Source: Planctomycetota bacterium (lineage in GTDB: Bacteria > Planctomycetota > UBA1135). Taken from it: a DNA stretch of 64,000 bases. The notes beneath the pieces were generated by a model that was given only the letters and a program-made list of their open reading frames with translations, made no database searches and was not told the origin of the DNA. The stretch's first letter is position 1; the number at the start of each line of letters is the position of its first letter. This document shows positions 7,786 through 16,422 of this stretch, one piece after another. The stretch is taken from positions 1 to 64,000 of the forward strand of contig JABHIE010000026.1 in NCBI GenBank assembly GCA_018671175.1, written 5' to 3'. A program made the translations under genes and the position numbers.

Positions 7786-9180
7786 ATGGACGCTCGAGAT
7801 GCCTATTTAGAGCACTGTAGTTTTGAACAGTCGTGCGTTGAAGTTGATGCTGCCGGTCATACTGTTGTGGTCAACCAACGCTATTGTGCTCGGGGGGATG
7901 AGCGGTCGCTTGAGCACCAAATTGCTAATGAGGTGAAACAGATTGCTTATACGGATGGCAAGGGAGAGTTTTACGAATGGGAGTGGTCGCAGAAATTGGG
8001 AGATTTTCGCCAAAAGACTTTTTCTGGCGAGTCGGTTTTATTTCGTACGGATTATTCTATTCTGAATCTGGGGCTCTGGCCTTTTGGCTTGACGTTTCGT
8101 GATTTATTTGCGGCGGGAACGGATCGCCTTTGGAAGGTCATCGGAGATTCTCCGTTGAAAGATGCAACCTTTGTGTTCACACCTGAAGGGAAACACAGCA
8201 GCTGGTTTTTAGCGTTTTCGCTTCATCCTGAGAATCTGTTAATGACTCGCCAACTTTTCTTTGACCGTACTCTTAAGAGAGACGGTTCTGATAATTCTGT
8301 CGATTTGTTTGGTTCTTATTATGACTTGACTTCAGAAGCGGTCGTAACTGACTGGCGCTTGATCCCAGGTAGTCCATTCGCCTTTCCATTAAAGGCTGTA
8401 AAAAATAAGCACGCGGTTTCTTCTGCGGCGACTCTTCTCAGTGTGAACGAAACGAGTTTTTCGCATTCAGTTGATGTGGATTCGCTTGTCTTTGGTTGGT
8501 CGAAGACATTGATTGACCCTACTACTTTGTTGCCAACATCAGGGATGTCAGTGGACGCATTGACGGGGCAATACAAATCGCAAAACAGTAGCCCTTTGCC
8601 GCCGCGGGGCGTAAGTCTAAGCCAAAGCGAACGGTTTCTTTCTTCCCTTTTGCAGTTAACGAGTCTTCATTCTGATTCTAGGCAAGAGTCTCTTGCCGCT
8701 GTCGCTGATACCTTTGGCAGTGCTTCTTGTGGTATTCAAGCCATCGCACTCGCGGCTGTTTACGCCGGGGTTCCTGCATCTTCGTTGAAAGATGTGGCAT
8801 CAAAGTCGGTGCCAGTTGAAGAGGTGCCGGTGGGGCTGCTGATGTCTCTTTTGGATAAATTATCTATTGCCTACGAATTGGTTATGCCAAATTCTTTTTC
8901 GCCTGAAGATGGGCGAGCTTTCATCTGTTTGTTTGAAAGTGCTCTAAATGAGGAGGTTGGCCATTTTGTTTTCTGTTTGCCAGAGAAAGATAGGATTTTG
9001 TGTTTTGATTTGCGGGATGAGGTCTTTGATGTGAGCTTGGATGATGTTCGGAATGCTAGGGCGATTATTGCGTTGGGTGATTCAAGTTCATTCCTTAGCT
9101 CGAGTCGCATATGGATGTTGATTGGCCTTGCTGCCCTCGGGTTGGCCGTATGGATGCGAGGGAAGCGAAGTGCAGCTTAA
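7786..9180 (+). CDS. C39-peptidase-like exported protein with C-terminal membrane anchor (5' end interrupted by TGA)
   Basis: A 464-residue frame counted from ATG 7786. Residues 1-290 match nothing I recognise. Residues about 295-430 resemble a C39-like bacteriocin-processing cysteine peptidase fold: SCGIQAIALAA with Cys315, GHFVF with His393 and Asp408 in CFDLRDE. A hydrophobic segment at 443-456 followed by RGKR is a C-terminal anchor. There is no signal peptide after ATG 7786, but an in-frame one exists upstream of the TGA at 7780, so the natural product probably started at 7684. The downstream lipoprotein gene overlaps its 3' end. C39-like proteins next to DUF1573 proteins are a combination I associate with planctomycetes; their substrate is unknown. 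Confidence 0.65.
   Translation: MDARDAYLEHCSFEQSCVEVDAAGHTVVVNQRYCARGDERSLEHQIANEVKQIAYTDGKGEFYEWEWSQKLGDFRQKTFSGESVLFRTDYSILNLGLWPFGLTFRDLFAAGTDRLWKVIGDSPLKDATFVFTPEGKHSSWFLAFSLHPENLLMTRQLFFDRTLKRDGSDNSVDLFGSYYDLTSEAVVTDWRLIPGSPFAFPLKAVKNKHAVSSAATLLSVNETSFSHSVDVDSLVFGWSKTLIDPTTLLPTSGMSVDALTGQYKSQNSSPLPPRGVSLSQSERFLSSLLQLTSLHSDSRQESLAAVADTFGSASCGIQAIALAAVYAGVPASSLKDVASKSVPVEEVPVGLLMSLLDKLSIAYELVMPNSFSPEDGRAFICLFESALNEEVGHFVFCLPEKDRILCFDLRDEVFDVSLDDVRNARAIIALGDSSSFLSSSRIWMLIGLAALGLAVWMRGKRSAA
9158..9165 (+). promoter_or_regulatory. Ribosome binding site fixing the GTG start of the DUF1573 lipoprotein
   Basis: GAGGGAAG lies 4 nt before GTG 9170. It supports that start over the ATG at 9122, because only the GTG start puts a lipobox at a suitable distance. 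Confidence 0.6.
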
Positions 9181-10165
9181 GCTTTTTCCATTACTCTGCC
9201 TGATTGGTTGTCAGCCCGAGATGGAGGTTACACCTTTGGCTTCACCTGTTTCCGTTTCACCGGTGGATTCCGTGGATTTTGGCGTGGTTGAAGCTTATGA
9301 GAAATACCAATTTGAATTTATTATTACGAATGAGTCAAGTCGTACCTTTACTGGGTTAGAGTTGGTTTCTTCATGTGGGTGTACAACAATTTCTTTTGAG
9401 CGCTCTCCCTTGATGCCCGATGAGTCGCGACCACTAGTCGTTGAATTTACTGTTCCTGAAGGAGTGCGCCGAAATAGTGTAGTAAAGCTATATTGTCTCG
9501 AAATGGCTTCACCTTTAGTTGTATTGTCCTTAAGCGGAGAGACGGCTGGCATCGTTGATTTCGAATTTGAGCCGAAATCCATTCGTATTGCGTCCATTCC
9601 AAAGATGCAGTCATTTGATTGTAAGGTGCGATGTCGGACGGACGATCTCTCGTTGGAATATGAGGCCGTTAAAGGGAGTGGAATTAATGTTGAGAAACTA
9701 GACCGAATAGAAGAACTGACTAAAGATAGCGGCATTTTCGTTGTGACTCAATTCTTTCGAGTCGATGTGGATGCTGCAAGTTTCCAACAGGGTGCTCGTC
9801 GCGATGCGTTTTTGGGTTTCATTCCGCACTCCGACTCTAGGGCGCATGACATTATTGAAATTCCTATAACTTTTGATGATGGCCCTGCTTACCATTTTGT
9901 CTACCCCTCCGTCGTGACGATTCAAGAAAAGGCACCCATCGTTTTTTCGATCATTATGAATGATGCGTTTTCAGACCTTTCTCGTGTTAGTTCGGTTTGG
10001 GTTAATCAAAGAGAGTGCTCCTTTCTCCCCAAGGCGAATGCTCTGGAAATCCGCCTAGAGCATTTAGAAGAGGCCTACCCCCTAAAGGTAAGGGTGGCCC
10101 TTAAGGACGGCCTTCATTTTGAGCAGGTCGTTCCCGTTTTTAATCTGTCATCCTTTGTTCACTAA
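9170..10165 (+). CDS. DUF1573-type lipoprotein
   Basis: A 331-residue exported protein from GTG 9170. The lipobox LIGC gives lipidation at Cys14. A DUF1573-like immunoglobulin-type domain follows from about residue 30: VDFGVV, then FIITNESS and an SSCGCTTISF segment with the paired cysteines (CGC) that mark this family. The remaining 200 residues look like further beta-sandwich repeats. The function of DUF1573 is not established. The start overlaps the 3' end of the C39-like gene by 11 nt, so the two are coupled. A C39-like peptidase with a neighbouring beta-sandwich lipoprotein could act together at the membrane surface. Confidence 0.75.
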   Translation: MQLKLFPLLCLIGCQPEMEVTPLASPVSVSPVDSVDFGVVEAYEKYQFEFIITNESSRTFTGLELVSSCGCTTISFERSPLMPDESRPLVVEFTVPEGVRRNSVVKLYCLEMASPLVVLSLSGETAGIVDFEFEPKSIRIASIPKMQSFDCKVRCRTDDLSLEYEAVKGSGINVEKLDRIEELTKDSGIFVVTQFFRVDVDAASFQQGARRDAFLGFIPHSDSRAHDIIEIPITFDDGPAYHFVYPSVVTIQEKAPIVFSIIMNDAFSDLSRVSSVWVNQRECSFLPKANALEIRLEHLEEAYPLKVRVALKDGLHFEQVVPVFNLSSFVH

Positions 10166-10181
10166 ACGCTAGGAAAAGTCC

Positions 10182-12206
10182 ATGCCTTATCGCCTTCTTT
10201 TATTGCTCTTCGGGCTGCTTGTATTGATCTTGATGTGGATGCCCCGAGAGCCCTCTTCTTTAGACGCGGCAAAGGGATCTTCAGCTAAAGTCTCGCATGA
10301 GACTACTTCTTATTCTTTAGAAGCCTCAGATGCTAAGAGCCCAGTTTTGTCGCGCGTTGATGTTTCGGAGTCCAACACCTTTTCCCTTGAGGGAATAGTG
10401 CTGGCTGATGGATTTGGTTTGGCGGGTGCTAGCATTTTATTAAATGGTGTTGACGCTACCGTGTCAGACGCCTTTGGGCTTTTTCATTTACAGAATGTTG
10501 CCATTGGCGATTTTGTTTTCGCTCATCACGGTAGATGGAGTGATTGGTCGGGGCGTGTTCAATCCGACAACTTGCTAGAAGTCAATCTCTTGCCTTTGAG
10601 CCACCTTGCTGTTGTCCTCCCCCCAATCTCAGGTCGTTCCGCAGTTCTTCGTTTGTTTGCTTTGAGTAGAGATTCACAATCTTCGTCACCGGGTAGTCAA
10701 GTGTTAGCGAATCGTAGCCTAATCAAGGAAGTTGCCGTTGAGCTCGACGGCGGCACGGTTCTTTTTCCGAATCAGAAAACAGGCAAGGATGGCAAATATG
10801 GATATGAGGTCGAGTTGGATTACAAAGGTATGCCCTTTGTTGAGCACTTTTATCATTCCAAAGAACGAATTCAACAAGATAACTCTTGCGAGTATTATGT
10901 GGCACATTTCAAAACTTTCGACTTGAATGTTGAGCCGGGCTATTCAGGAATTCAATTCCTTGACGCTTCAGGTGCCCCTTATAGGAATCGTAATGCTTAT
11001 GTGCCGACCAGCTGTACTTTTGGTCGGTCGTTTCTTACCTATCGCACAGATGAAGAGGGCTGGATTCAAGTTCCTTATTCGATAGGGGATAAAATGTTGC
11101 ACCAAGCATTTGTGAAAATAGATCATTCGCAATACTTGTCTGCTTATTATGCGGGGCTTCAAGAAGTTGGGTATCGGCAATATGTCGTCTCTTCGCCCGG
11201 AAATCTTTTGGATTGCCGTTTGTCCGGTGAGCTAGAAGAGGGAGAGTCGATTGTCGCTTGGATTCAAGCTATAGATAAAGACGGAAGTGCTTCTTCTTCG
11301 AACTATTTTGATGTCCAGCTGCCATTGGAAACGCATGTGCTTGGACTCTCCAGCAAAATCCCCCTTTTGTTTCATGCGCCCAGAGTAGCGCTAAGCTTAT
11401 TCCTTATGCCTCACCGGCTTTTTTTGGGGAAATTCAATGCGACCTTAAAAGATGGGTTCGTGTATCAGGTGCCAGAGTTGAATGTTTTAACCCTTCGGTT
11501 TGGTGCTGATGGGATCGCTCAGCGAGATATGGAAATACACGCCATTCACCCCGATACAAAAAGGAGCTTGTTTTTTTTGTCGGTTTCATCGGGGCAGTCG
11601 GAAATAGAAGTGCCTGTTACTCCAGGAGAATATGCCATTACAGTGTCGGACGCCGAGACGAAAAAAAAGCTGGATGTGAAAGAAATACATATCCAATCTG
11701 ACGCGGAATTGATTTTTTCTCTTTTGGGTAATGTGGAGGCAAGGGTCTTTTTTCAAAACACCCCTGTACTCAGAGGGACTGTAATGTATGAGCAAGAGTC
11801 CGGCGCTATCGCTCTCGAGAAGATTTCTCAAGAGGGCGTTGTTGAAATGGTCGCCTATGCCAATCCGGGAAAGCTGTTTGTGGTGATTTCTCCTTCCGAG
11901 GCCGTTCCCGCCCCGTGGAGTGGCTTTCAACAATGGAAAGTCGGCGGCGAGTGCTCCATTCGTTTTGAAAGTGAGACAGAGGCAATCCTTGAAGTCTTAA
12001 CAGCCACCTTGGTCTTTCCGCGTTCCAAAGCCAATCGGACATACAAAATAGAGCGGCTCACTCAGCCCTTTTCCATTATCGACATTGAAGTAGATTCTTC
12101 TGGGTTGTCTCTCGAGTTACCCATCGGGGAATACAAGTTGCGCCAAGGCGCGCATCCGCCTCTGCAATTTAATATGAGTTGGGGGCAAATCTTACCGCTG
12201 GAGTAA
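10182..12206 (+). CDS. Membrane-anchored surface protein with CarboxypepD_reg-like domain
   Basis: A 674-residue protein with an uncleaved N-terminal membrane segment (about residues 4-20, very Leu-rich) and a long extracytoplasmic part. Around residues 68-115 a carboxypeptidase regulatory-like beta-sandwich can be seen (LEGIVLADGFGLAGASILLNG, shortened, then SDAFGLFHLQNV). The rest has the alternating hydrophobic pattern of further beta domains. No catalytic motif is evident. It follows the DUF1573 gene by 16 nt with AGGAAAA as a ribosome site, making it the last gene of the 7.4-12.2 kb block. A similar anchored protein with such domains is encoded at 37964-39088. Confidence 0.6.
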   Translation: MPYRLLLLLFGLLVLILMWMPREPSSLDAAKGSSAKVSHETTSYSLEASDAKSPVLSRVDVSESNTFSLEGIVLADGFGLAGASILLNGVDATVSDAFGLFHLQNVAIGDFVFAHHGRWSDWSGRVQSDNLLEVNLLPLSHLAVVLPPISGRSAVLRLFALSRDSQSSSPGSQVLANRSLIKEVAVELDGGTVLFPNQKTGKDGKYGYEVELDYKGMPFVEHFYHSKERIQQDNSCEYYVAHFKTFDLNVEPGYSGIQFLDASGAPYRNRNAYVPTSCTFGRSFLTYRTDEEGWIQVPYSIGDKMLHQAFVKIDHSQYLSAYYAGLQEVGYRQYVVSSPGNLLDCRLSGELEEGESIVAWIQAIDKDGSASSSNYFDVQLPLETHVLGLSSKIPLLFHAPRVALSLFLMPHRLFLGKFNATLKDGFVYQVPELNVLTLRFGADGIAQRDMEIHAIHPDTKRSLFFLSVSSGQSEIEVPVTPGEYAITVSDAETKKKLDVKEIHIQSDAELIFSLLGNVEARVFFQNTPVLRGTVMYEQESGAIALEKISQEGVVEMVAYANPGKLFVVISPSEAVPAPWSGFQQWKVGGECSIRFESETEAILEVLTATLVFPRSKANRTYKIERLTQPFSIIDIEVDSSGLSLELPIGEYKLRQGAHPPLQFNMSWGQILPLE

Positions 12207-12241
12207 GGTTGCCCCCGAGAAGAAAGGAAAGATTCGTTTAA

Positions 12242-12691
12242 TTACTGGCAGCTTCCGCAGCAGCCACTTTCGCCTTCGGCTTCGGCTGCTGGAGCGGCTT
12301 CTGCCTGCTCGTCGCCATGGTCATGAGCGCCGCAGCATTCGTGGTCATCGCCATGGCTGTGACCTTCGTCGCTGTGGTCGTGGCTTCCGCAGCAGCCGCC
12401 TTCAGTTTCGCTTTTTGGTGCGTTAAGAATCTGAAACTGCAAATCGCTGATGAACTTATCAAGTGTCATGCGCTCGCCGTCGTCAAGATTGCTTTCGGTT
12501 TTTTCGCGCAACAACATCAAGTCGTCGCAAACCATGCGTGCCATGTCTACATTAGGCTCACCCTTTGGGGCGCCTGGGATATCAATTAAACCTAAAGCGT
12601 AAAAGCCCTGCATGGCTAGCTTTTGGATAAACATACGGAAGTCTGCGCCTTGGGCGGTTTCGGGGTTGGTCATGTTTTCGGTTTCGGGCAT
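12242..12691 (-). CDS. DUF1844 protein with Cys/His-rich metal-binding tail
   Basis: A 149-residue cytoplasmic protein. Residues 15-90 fit DUF1844 (FRMFIQKLAMQGFYALG, then a helical region ending in LQFQILN). The C-terminal 50 residues are unusual: CCG repeats alternate with HDH and HSHGDDH clusters, ending in SGCCGSCQ. Such clusters bind Ni, Zn or Cu. The function of DUF1844 is unknown. The start may instead be Met7. It lies 2 nt after the pyrG stop on the same strand, so it is probably the last gene of a kdsB-pyrG operon. Confidence 0.75.
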   Translation of the reverse strand: MPETENMTNPETAQGADFRMFIQKLAMQGFYALGLIDIPGAPKGEPNVDMARMVCDDLMLLREKTESNLDDGERMTLDKFISDLQFQILNAPKSETEGGCCGSHDHSDEGHSHGDDHECCGAHDHGDEQAEAAPAAEAEGESGCCGSCQ

Positions 12692-12693
12692 CG

Positions 12694-14337
12694 CTATGCC
12701 TCGATGGATTCGGTCGTTGTGTTGGGGGATGCCTCACCCATGTGGGCGATGGCTGCGCCGACAAACTCTTGAAAGAGTGGGTGCGCAGCAAGCGGTTTTG
12801 ATTTGTACTCGGGGTGGTATTGCACACCCAAGTGAAACGGGCGGTCGCTTAACTCAACGACCTCGACTAAGCCGACGGATTCATAAACCCCAGCACTTGT
12901 CAAACCAGCCTTCTCAAGCTGTTCCCGGTAGTCATTATTGTACTCCCATCGGTGCCGGTGGCGCTCAAGAACTAAATCGCGTCCGTAAATGTCAGCACAG
13001 CGAGTGTCAGGCAAAACACGGCAAGGGTAGGCACCCAAACGCATGGTGCCGCCCTTGTCGGTGACGGCTTCTTGGTCGTGCATCAAATGAATCACAGGAT
13101 GAGCGCAGTCGTCTCGAACTTCGCTCGTGTTTGCGCCTTCGAGGTCGCAAATATTGCGCGCGTATTCAATGACCATAGCCTGCATCCCGAAGCAAATGCC
13201 GAAACAAGGCACATCGTTTTCGCGCGCCCATTGGATGGCTTTGATTTTGCCCTCAAGGCCTCGTTCGCCAAAACCACCTGGCACCAAGACGCCGTGGACA
13301 CCGTGCAGGATCGTTGCGGCGTCGCCATCGTAAACATCTTCAGCGGCGATCTTGCGGAACTTCACTTTATGCGTGTGCGCTGCGCCACCGTGAGTCAAAG
13401 CCTCATAGATTGATTTGTAAGCGTCATGGAGCAGAATGTATTTGCCCACGACCGCAATCTCGACGACGCCTTCTGGTGCGGCCATGCGCTGGCGTAAATC
13501 TTCCCAGTCAGAAAGGTCAACCGTATGAGAGCCCTCAAGCCCCAAGTGCTTGACCAAAGCCGCGTCGAGCCCGTGCTTCATTAAGTCAATCGGCACTTCA
13601 TAAATGGTCGTGTCGACATCTTTTTCTTGAATGACATCTTCGGTGGCGACATTGCAAAACAGGGAAATCTTTTGCCGCATCTCTTCTGTCATTGACTTTT
13701 CGCAACGGCAAACCAAAATGTCAGGCTGAATTCCAATTTCGCGCAGTTTGCCCACTGATTGCTGAGTCGGCTTGGTCTTCATTTCACCTGAAGCAGCAAG
13801 ATAAGGCAGCAAAGTTAAGTGCACATAAAGCACCTTGCCTTTGCCTTCAATATGGCCAAATTGCCGAATGGCCTCGAGGAAAGGCAGAGATTCGATATCG
13901 CCCGCCGTCCCGCCAAGCTCAATCAGGGCGACATCGGTACCCTCGGGCGCGCCGTTGCGGATGGCTTTTTGGATCTCGTCGGTGACATGCGGAATCACCT
14001 GGACCGTTTTGCCAAGGTACTCACCGCGCCGCTCTTTGCGGATAACCTCAGAGTAAATTGAGCCTGTCGTCGCATTGGATGCTTTTGTAATCGGTGCGTG
14101 ACTAAAACGCTCATAGTGCCCCATGTCGAGATCGGTTTCAGCGCCGTCTTCGGTGACATAAACCTCGCCATGCTCAAAGGGCGACATCGTGCCGGGGTCG
14201 ACATTGATGTAAGGGTCGAGCTTTTGAATCGAAACTTTGAGGCCGCGCTTTTCAAGAAGCACAGCCATGGCGGCAGTAGTGATGCCTTTTCCGAGAGAGG
14301 AAACGACGCCACCCGTAACGAAGATGAACTTAGTCAT
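12694..14337 (-). CDS. pyrG: CTP synthase
   Basis: A 547-residue glutamine-dependent enzyme that aminates UTP to CTP. The start at ATG 14335-14337 gives the conserved MTKFIFVTGGVVSSLGKG N-terminus. The synthetase domain has the KLDPYINVDPGTMSPFEHGEV signature (shortened: KLDPYINVDPGTM). The glutaminase domain has the oxyanion VPGGFG, nucleophile Cys in CFGICFGMQ and the catalytic His-Glu in QYHPEYKS. The first codons overlap the end of kdsB by 8 nt. CTP is the cosubstrate of KdsB, so the pairing makes metabolic sense. Confidence 0.97.
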   Translation of the reverse strand: MTKFIFVTGGVVSSLGKGITTAAMAVLLEKRGLKVSIQKLDPYINVDPGTMSPFEHGEVYVTEDGAETDLDMGHYERFSHAPITKASNATTGSIYSEVIRKERRGEYLGKTVQVIPHVTDEIQKAIRNGAPEGTDVALIELGGTAGDIESLPFLEAIRQFGHIEGKGKVLYVHLTLLPYLAASGEMKTKPTQQSVGKLREIGIQPDILVCRCEKSMTEEMRQKISLFCNVATEDVIQEKDVDTTIYEVPIDLMKHGLDAALVKHLGLEGSHTVDLSDWEDLRQRMAAPEGVVEIAVVGKYILLHDAYKSIYEALTHGGAAHTHKVKFRKIAAEDVYDGDAATILHGVHGVLVPGGFGERGLEGKIKAIQWARENDVPCFGICFGMQAMVIEYARNICDLEGANTSEVRDDCAHPVIHLMHDQEAVTDKGGTMRLGAYPCRVLPDTRCADIYGRDLVLERHRHRWEYNNDYREQLEKAGLTSAGVYESVGLVEVVELSDRPFHLGVQYHPEYKSKPLAAHPLFQEFVGAAIAHMGEASPNTTTESIEA

Positions 14338-15052
14338 GAGGATGTGAGGGGGCAGAGGCGATGCGCTGCAAAAAGTGATCGTAATCGACGCGAGTGTCGA
14401 TACCTGGGAAGGCGTGCGGCCAGTCAAGAACTTGGATGTCAAAACCCATTTCTAAAAACCGCAGTTGCTCGAGCCGCTCGGCGAGCTCAAGGGGTGTGGG
14501 TGAGTGGCCTGCGAATTGACCGAGAGCTTGCCGCGAGTAACCATACAAACCGATATGGAGGCGTGCATCAACAAGGGCGGCCCGAGAAAAGTAGAGTGCG
14601 CGACCGTCGGGGCGCGACACCACTTTTACGGCGGCTGAATCATGGAGGAATTCAGGGTCAAGTGGTGCGGCCAAGGTGGTGACATCACAACCGGATTCGA
14701 GGCTGGTCAAGACTGCATCAATCGCACCAGGGTCAATCTCTGGCTCATCGCCCTGAACATTGATGACGAATTCAGCGTCAGCAAATTCTTGTGCAGCGGC
14801 CCAGACGCGGTCTGAACCAGACGGAAGAGCGGGGTCGGTCAAGATGGCTACAGCACCCGCCTTTTCGGCAATAGAGGCCAATTCGGGGCAATCGACTGCG
14901 GCGATGACTCGGTCAGCCCCAGACTTCAAGCATTGCTTTAAAGTGTGAGACAAAACAGGCTGCCCGCTTTCTGCAAGCAGAAGTTTGTTGGGGAGCCGCA
15001 TCGACGCCCGGCGAGCGGGTACGACGACGAGTGCTCGTGGGGAGTGATTCAA
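14330..15052 (-). CDS. kdsB: 3-deoxy-manno-octulosonate cytidylyltransferase
   Basis: A 240-residue CMP-Kdo synthetase that activates Kdo with CTP for lipopolysaccharide inner-core assembly. Visible motifs are VVVPARRASMRLPNKLL at the N-terminus (nucleotide site), INVQGDEPEI near residues 97-106 and the C-terminal GIDTRVDYD. It overlaps pyrG by 8 nt and the upstream lipoprotein gene by 4 nt. Its presence implies an outer membrane with Kdo-containing LPS. Confidence 0.95.
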   Translation of the reverse strand: MNHSPRALVVVPARRASMRLPNKLLLAESGQPVLSHTLKQCLKSGADRVIAAVDCPELASIAEKAGAVAILTDPALPSGSDRVWAAAQEFADAEFVINVQGDEPEIDPGAIDAVLTSLESGCDVTTLAAPLDPEFLHDSAAVKVVSRPDGRALYFSRAALVDARLHIGLYGYSRQALGQFAGHSPTPLELAERLEQLRFLEMGFDIQVLDWPHAFPGIDTRVDYDHFLQRIASAPSHPHD

Positions 15053-15696
15053 CGCTCTTGAAAAGCTTTGCGGACGCGCTCGCCTTCTCGCTTGAAGAGC
15101 TCAGCGCCTTGCTCGTTTTTGATGAGCTGAAAGGACATCGAGCTATCATAAATGCCGCGAACAGCCGCAGCGCAATCTTGCACGACTTGCATGACTTCCA
15201 CCGAGGAATCGTGAGTGCTGGTTAAAGTCCAGGTGCGATCGTTGCGAGTGAGCACAATCGAAGTGGATGCCCCTGGTGTGCGGACGGCGCCATTTTTAGC
15301 CGTCGAGAAAAACTGACTTTCTTCGAGTTGCTTGAGGAAGGCGCCCATGTTTAAATCTTCGACCACCTTAAAGCTAGCCGCGTCGCGCTCTTCGGAATAG
15401 TAAGCCGAGGCTTTGACCGACGACTCGTTCATGAAACCGATACGCAGCCCACTGCGGTGATCATAAAGAGTGACACGGCAATCTGAAGTCTCTTCGTAGA
15501 TGCCGTGACTAGCGGCTTCTTTTTTGAGCTTTTCGTAAGCGGCGACGGATTCTCGCTCTGCCGCGGAGCCGGCTTGTTCGAGCTGGGCCGAGCGGGAAGA
15601 AGCTTGGTCAGTCGAGGAAGAGCTACCTGTTGAGGTGGGGGGGCCAGCGGCGCATGACGCAACAAGAAGCAGGATGAGGAGAAGGGGGATTCGCAT
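15049..15696 (-). CDS. Predicted lipoprotein, unknown function
   Basis: A 215-residue protein from ATG 15696. The signal peptide MRIPLLLILLLVASC has lipobox VASC, with lipidation at Cys15. A Ser/Thr-rich linker (about 20-35) leads to a mixed alpha/beta domain with no motif I recognise. The start upstream of 15696 was rejected because only this Met gives a lipoprotein signal. It overlaps kdsB by 4 nt, so it heads a lipoprotein-kdsB-pyrG-DUF1844 operon. The 82-nt gap to the divergent methyltransferase gene must hold both promoters; no clear boxes are visible there. Confidence 0.6.
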   Translation of the reverse strand: MRIPLLLILLLVASCAAGPPTSTGSSSSTDQASSRSAQLEQAGSAAERESVAAYEKLKKEAASHGIYEETSDCRVTLYDHRSGLRIGFMNESSVKASAYYSEERDAASFKVVEDLNMGAFLKQLEESQFFSTAKNGAVRTPGASTSIVLTRNDRTWTLTSTHDSSVEVMQVVQDCAAAVRGIYDSSMSFQLIKNEQGAELFKREGERVRKAFQER

Positions 15697-15778
15697 GACA
15701 AGGGGCGTCCCGATGCTCCGGGACTTGCCAATCTTCCCTTTGCCGGGCCGCAACCGCAAGATGGAGAGCACGGAAATC

Positions 15779-16420
15779 ATGAAACCCCCTTGGTTTAGTG
15801 ACAAGAAATACCTTAATCTGCTGAAAATGAGCAAAGAAAAGCGCGCATCTAAGAAACCCACCTGGCGAAAGGTGGCTGTTTACCTCTCTGGTTTTCTGCT
15901 CGTGGCGCACGCTGACCCGCGGCCGACTAGTTTTTTGGTGGGCTGCGTTTTAGTGACGCTGGCATGGGTTGTCCGCATCTGGGCATTTGGCCACCTTGAA
16001 AAGAACCAAGTGATGGTGACGACTGGGCCTTACGCTCATACTCGTAATCCGGCTTATTTCGGGTCATTTTTGGCTTTGCTTGGCTTTGTTATTGCTGCGG
16101 GCAATTTTGAATCCACTCGTGGTTTGTTTATTTGGGCTTTTTCTCTTGTTTTGATTTTAGCATTTTTTCTTTTTTACTTTCCTCGCAAGATGGCACGCGA
16201 ATACCCTCGCATCGAAAAGTTATTCGGTGAGCAGGTGCATCGTCACGCGGCAAATGTCCCTGATTTCTGGCCTCAAATTAAGCCATGGCGCTCAGGCGAT
16301 GACCGCGAGTTTTCCTGGGCTCGTGTGGGTTCCAACCATGAGTGGGATTGGGGCTTTGTTTTGGGTCTGCTTATGGCCGCCGTTTGGTTCGTTGAGTCGT
16401 GGTCGCCCTTTTTGGGCTAG
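15779..16420 (+). CDS. Isoprenylcysteine methyltransferase-like membrane methyltransferase
   Basis: A 213-residue integral membrane protein of the ICMT/PEMT-like family. It has several hydrophobic segments and the family motif GPYAHTRNPAYFG followed by a FLFYFPRKMAREYPRIEKLFG stretch (shortened here to the YFPRKMAREYP part) that binds S-adenosylmethionine. Bacterial members methylate lipids or small hydrophobic substrates; the substrate here is unknown. I prefer ATG 15779, preceded by GGAAA, over ATG 15761. The next gene starts 2 nt after its stop, so the two are cotranscribed. Confidence 0.75.
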   Translation: MKPPWFSDKKYLNLLKMSKEKRASKKPTWRKVAVYLSGFLLVAHADPRPTSFLVGCVLVTLAWVVRIWAFGHLEKNQVMVTTGPYAHTRNPAYFGSFLALLGFVIAAGNFESTRGLFIWAFSLVLILAFFLFYFPRKMAREYPRIEKLFGEQVHRHAANVPDFWPQIKPWRSGDDREFSWARVGSNHEWDWGFVLGLLMAAVWFVESWSPFLG

Positions 16421-16422
16421 AT

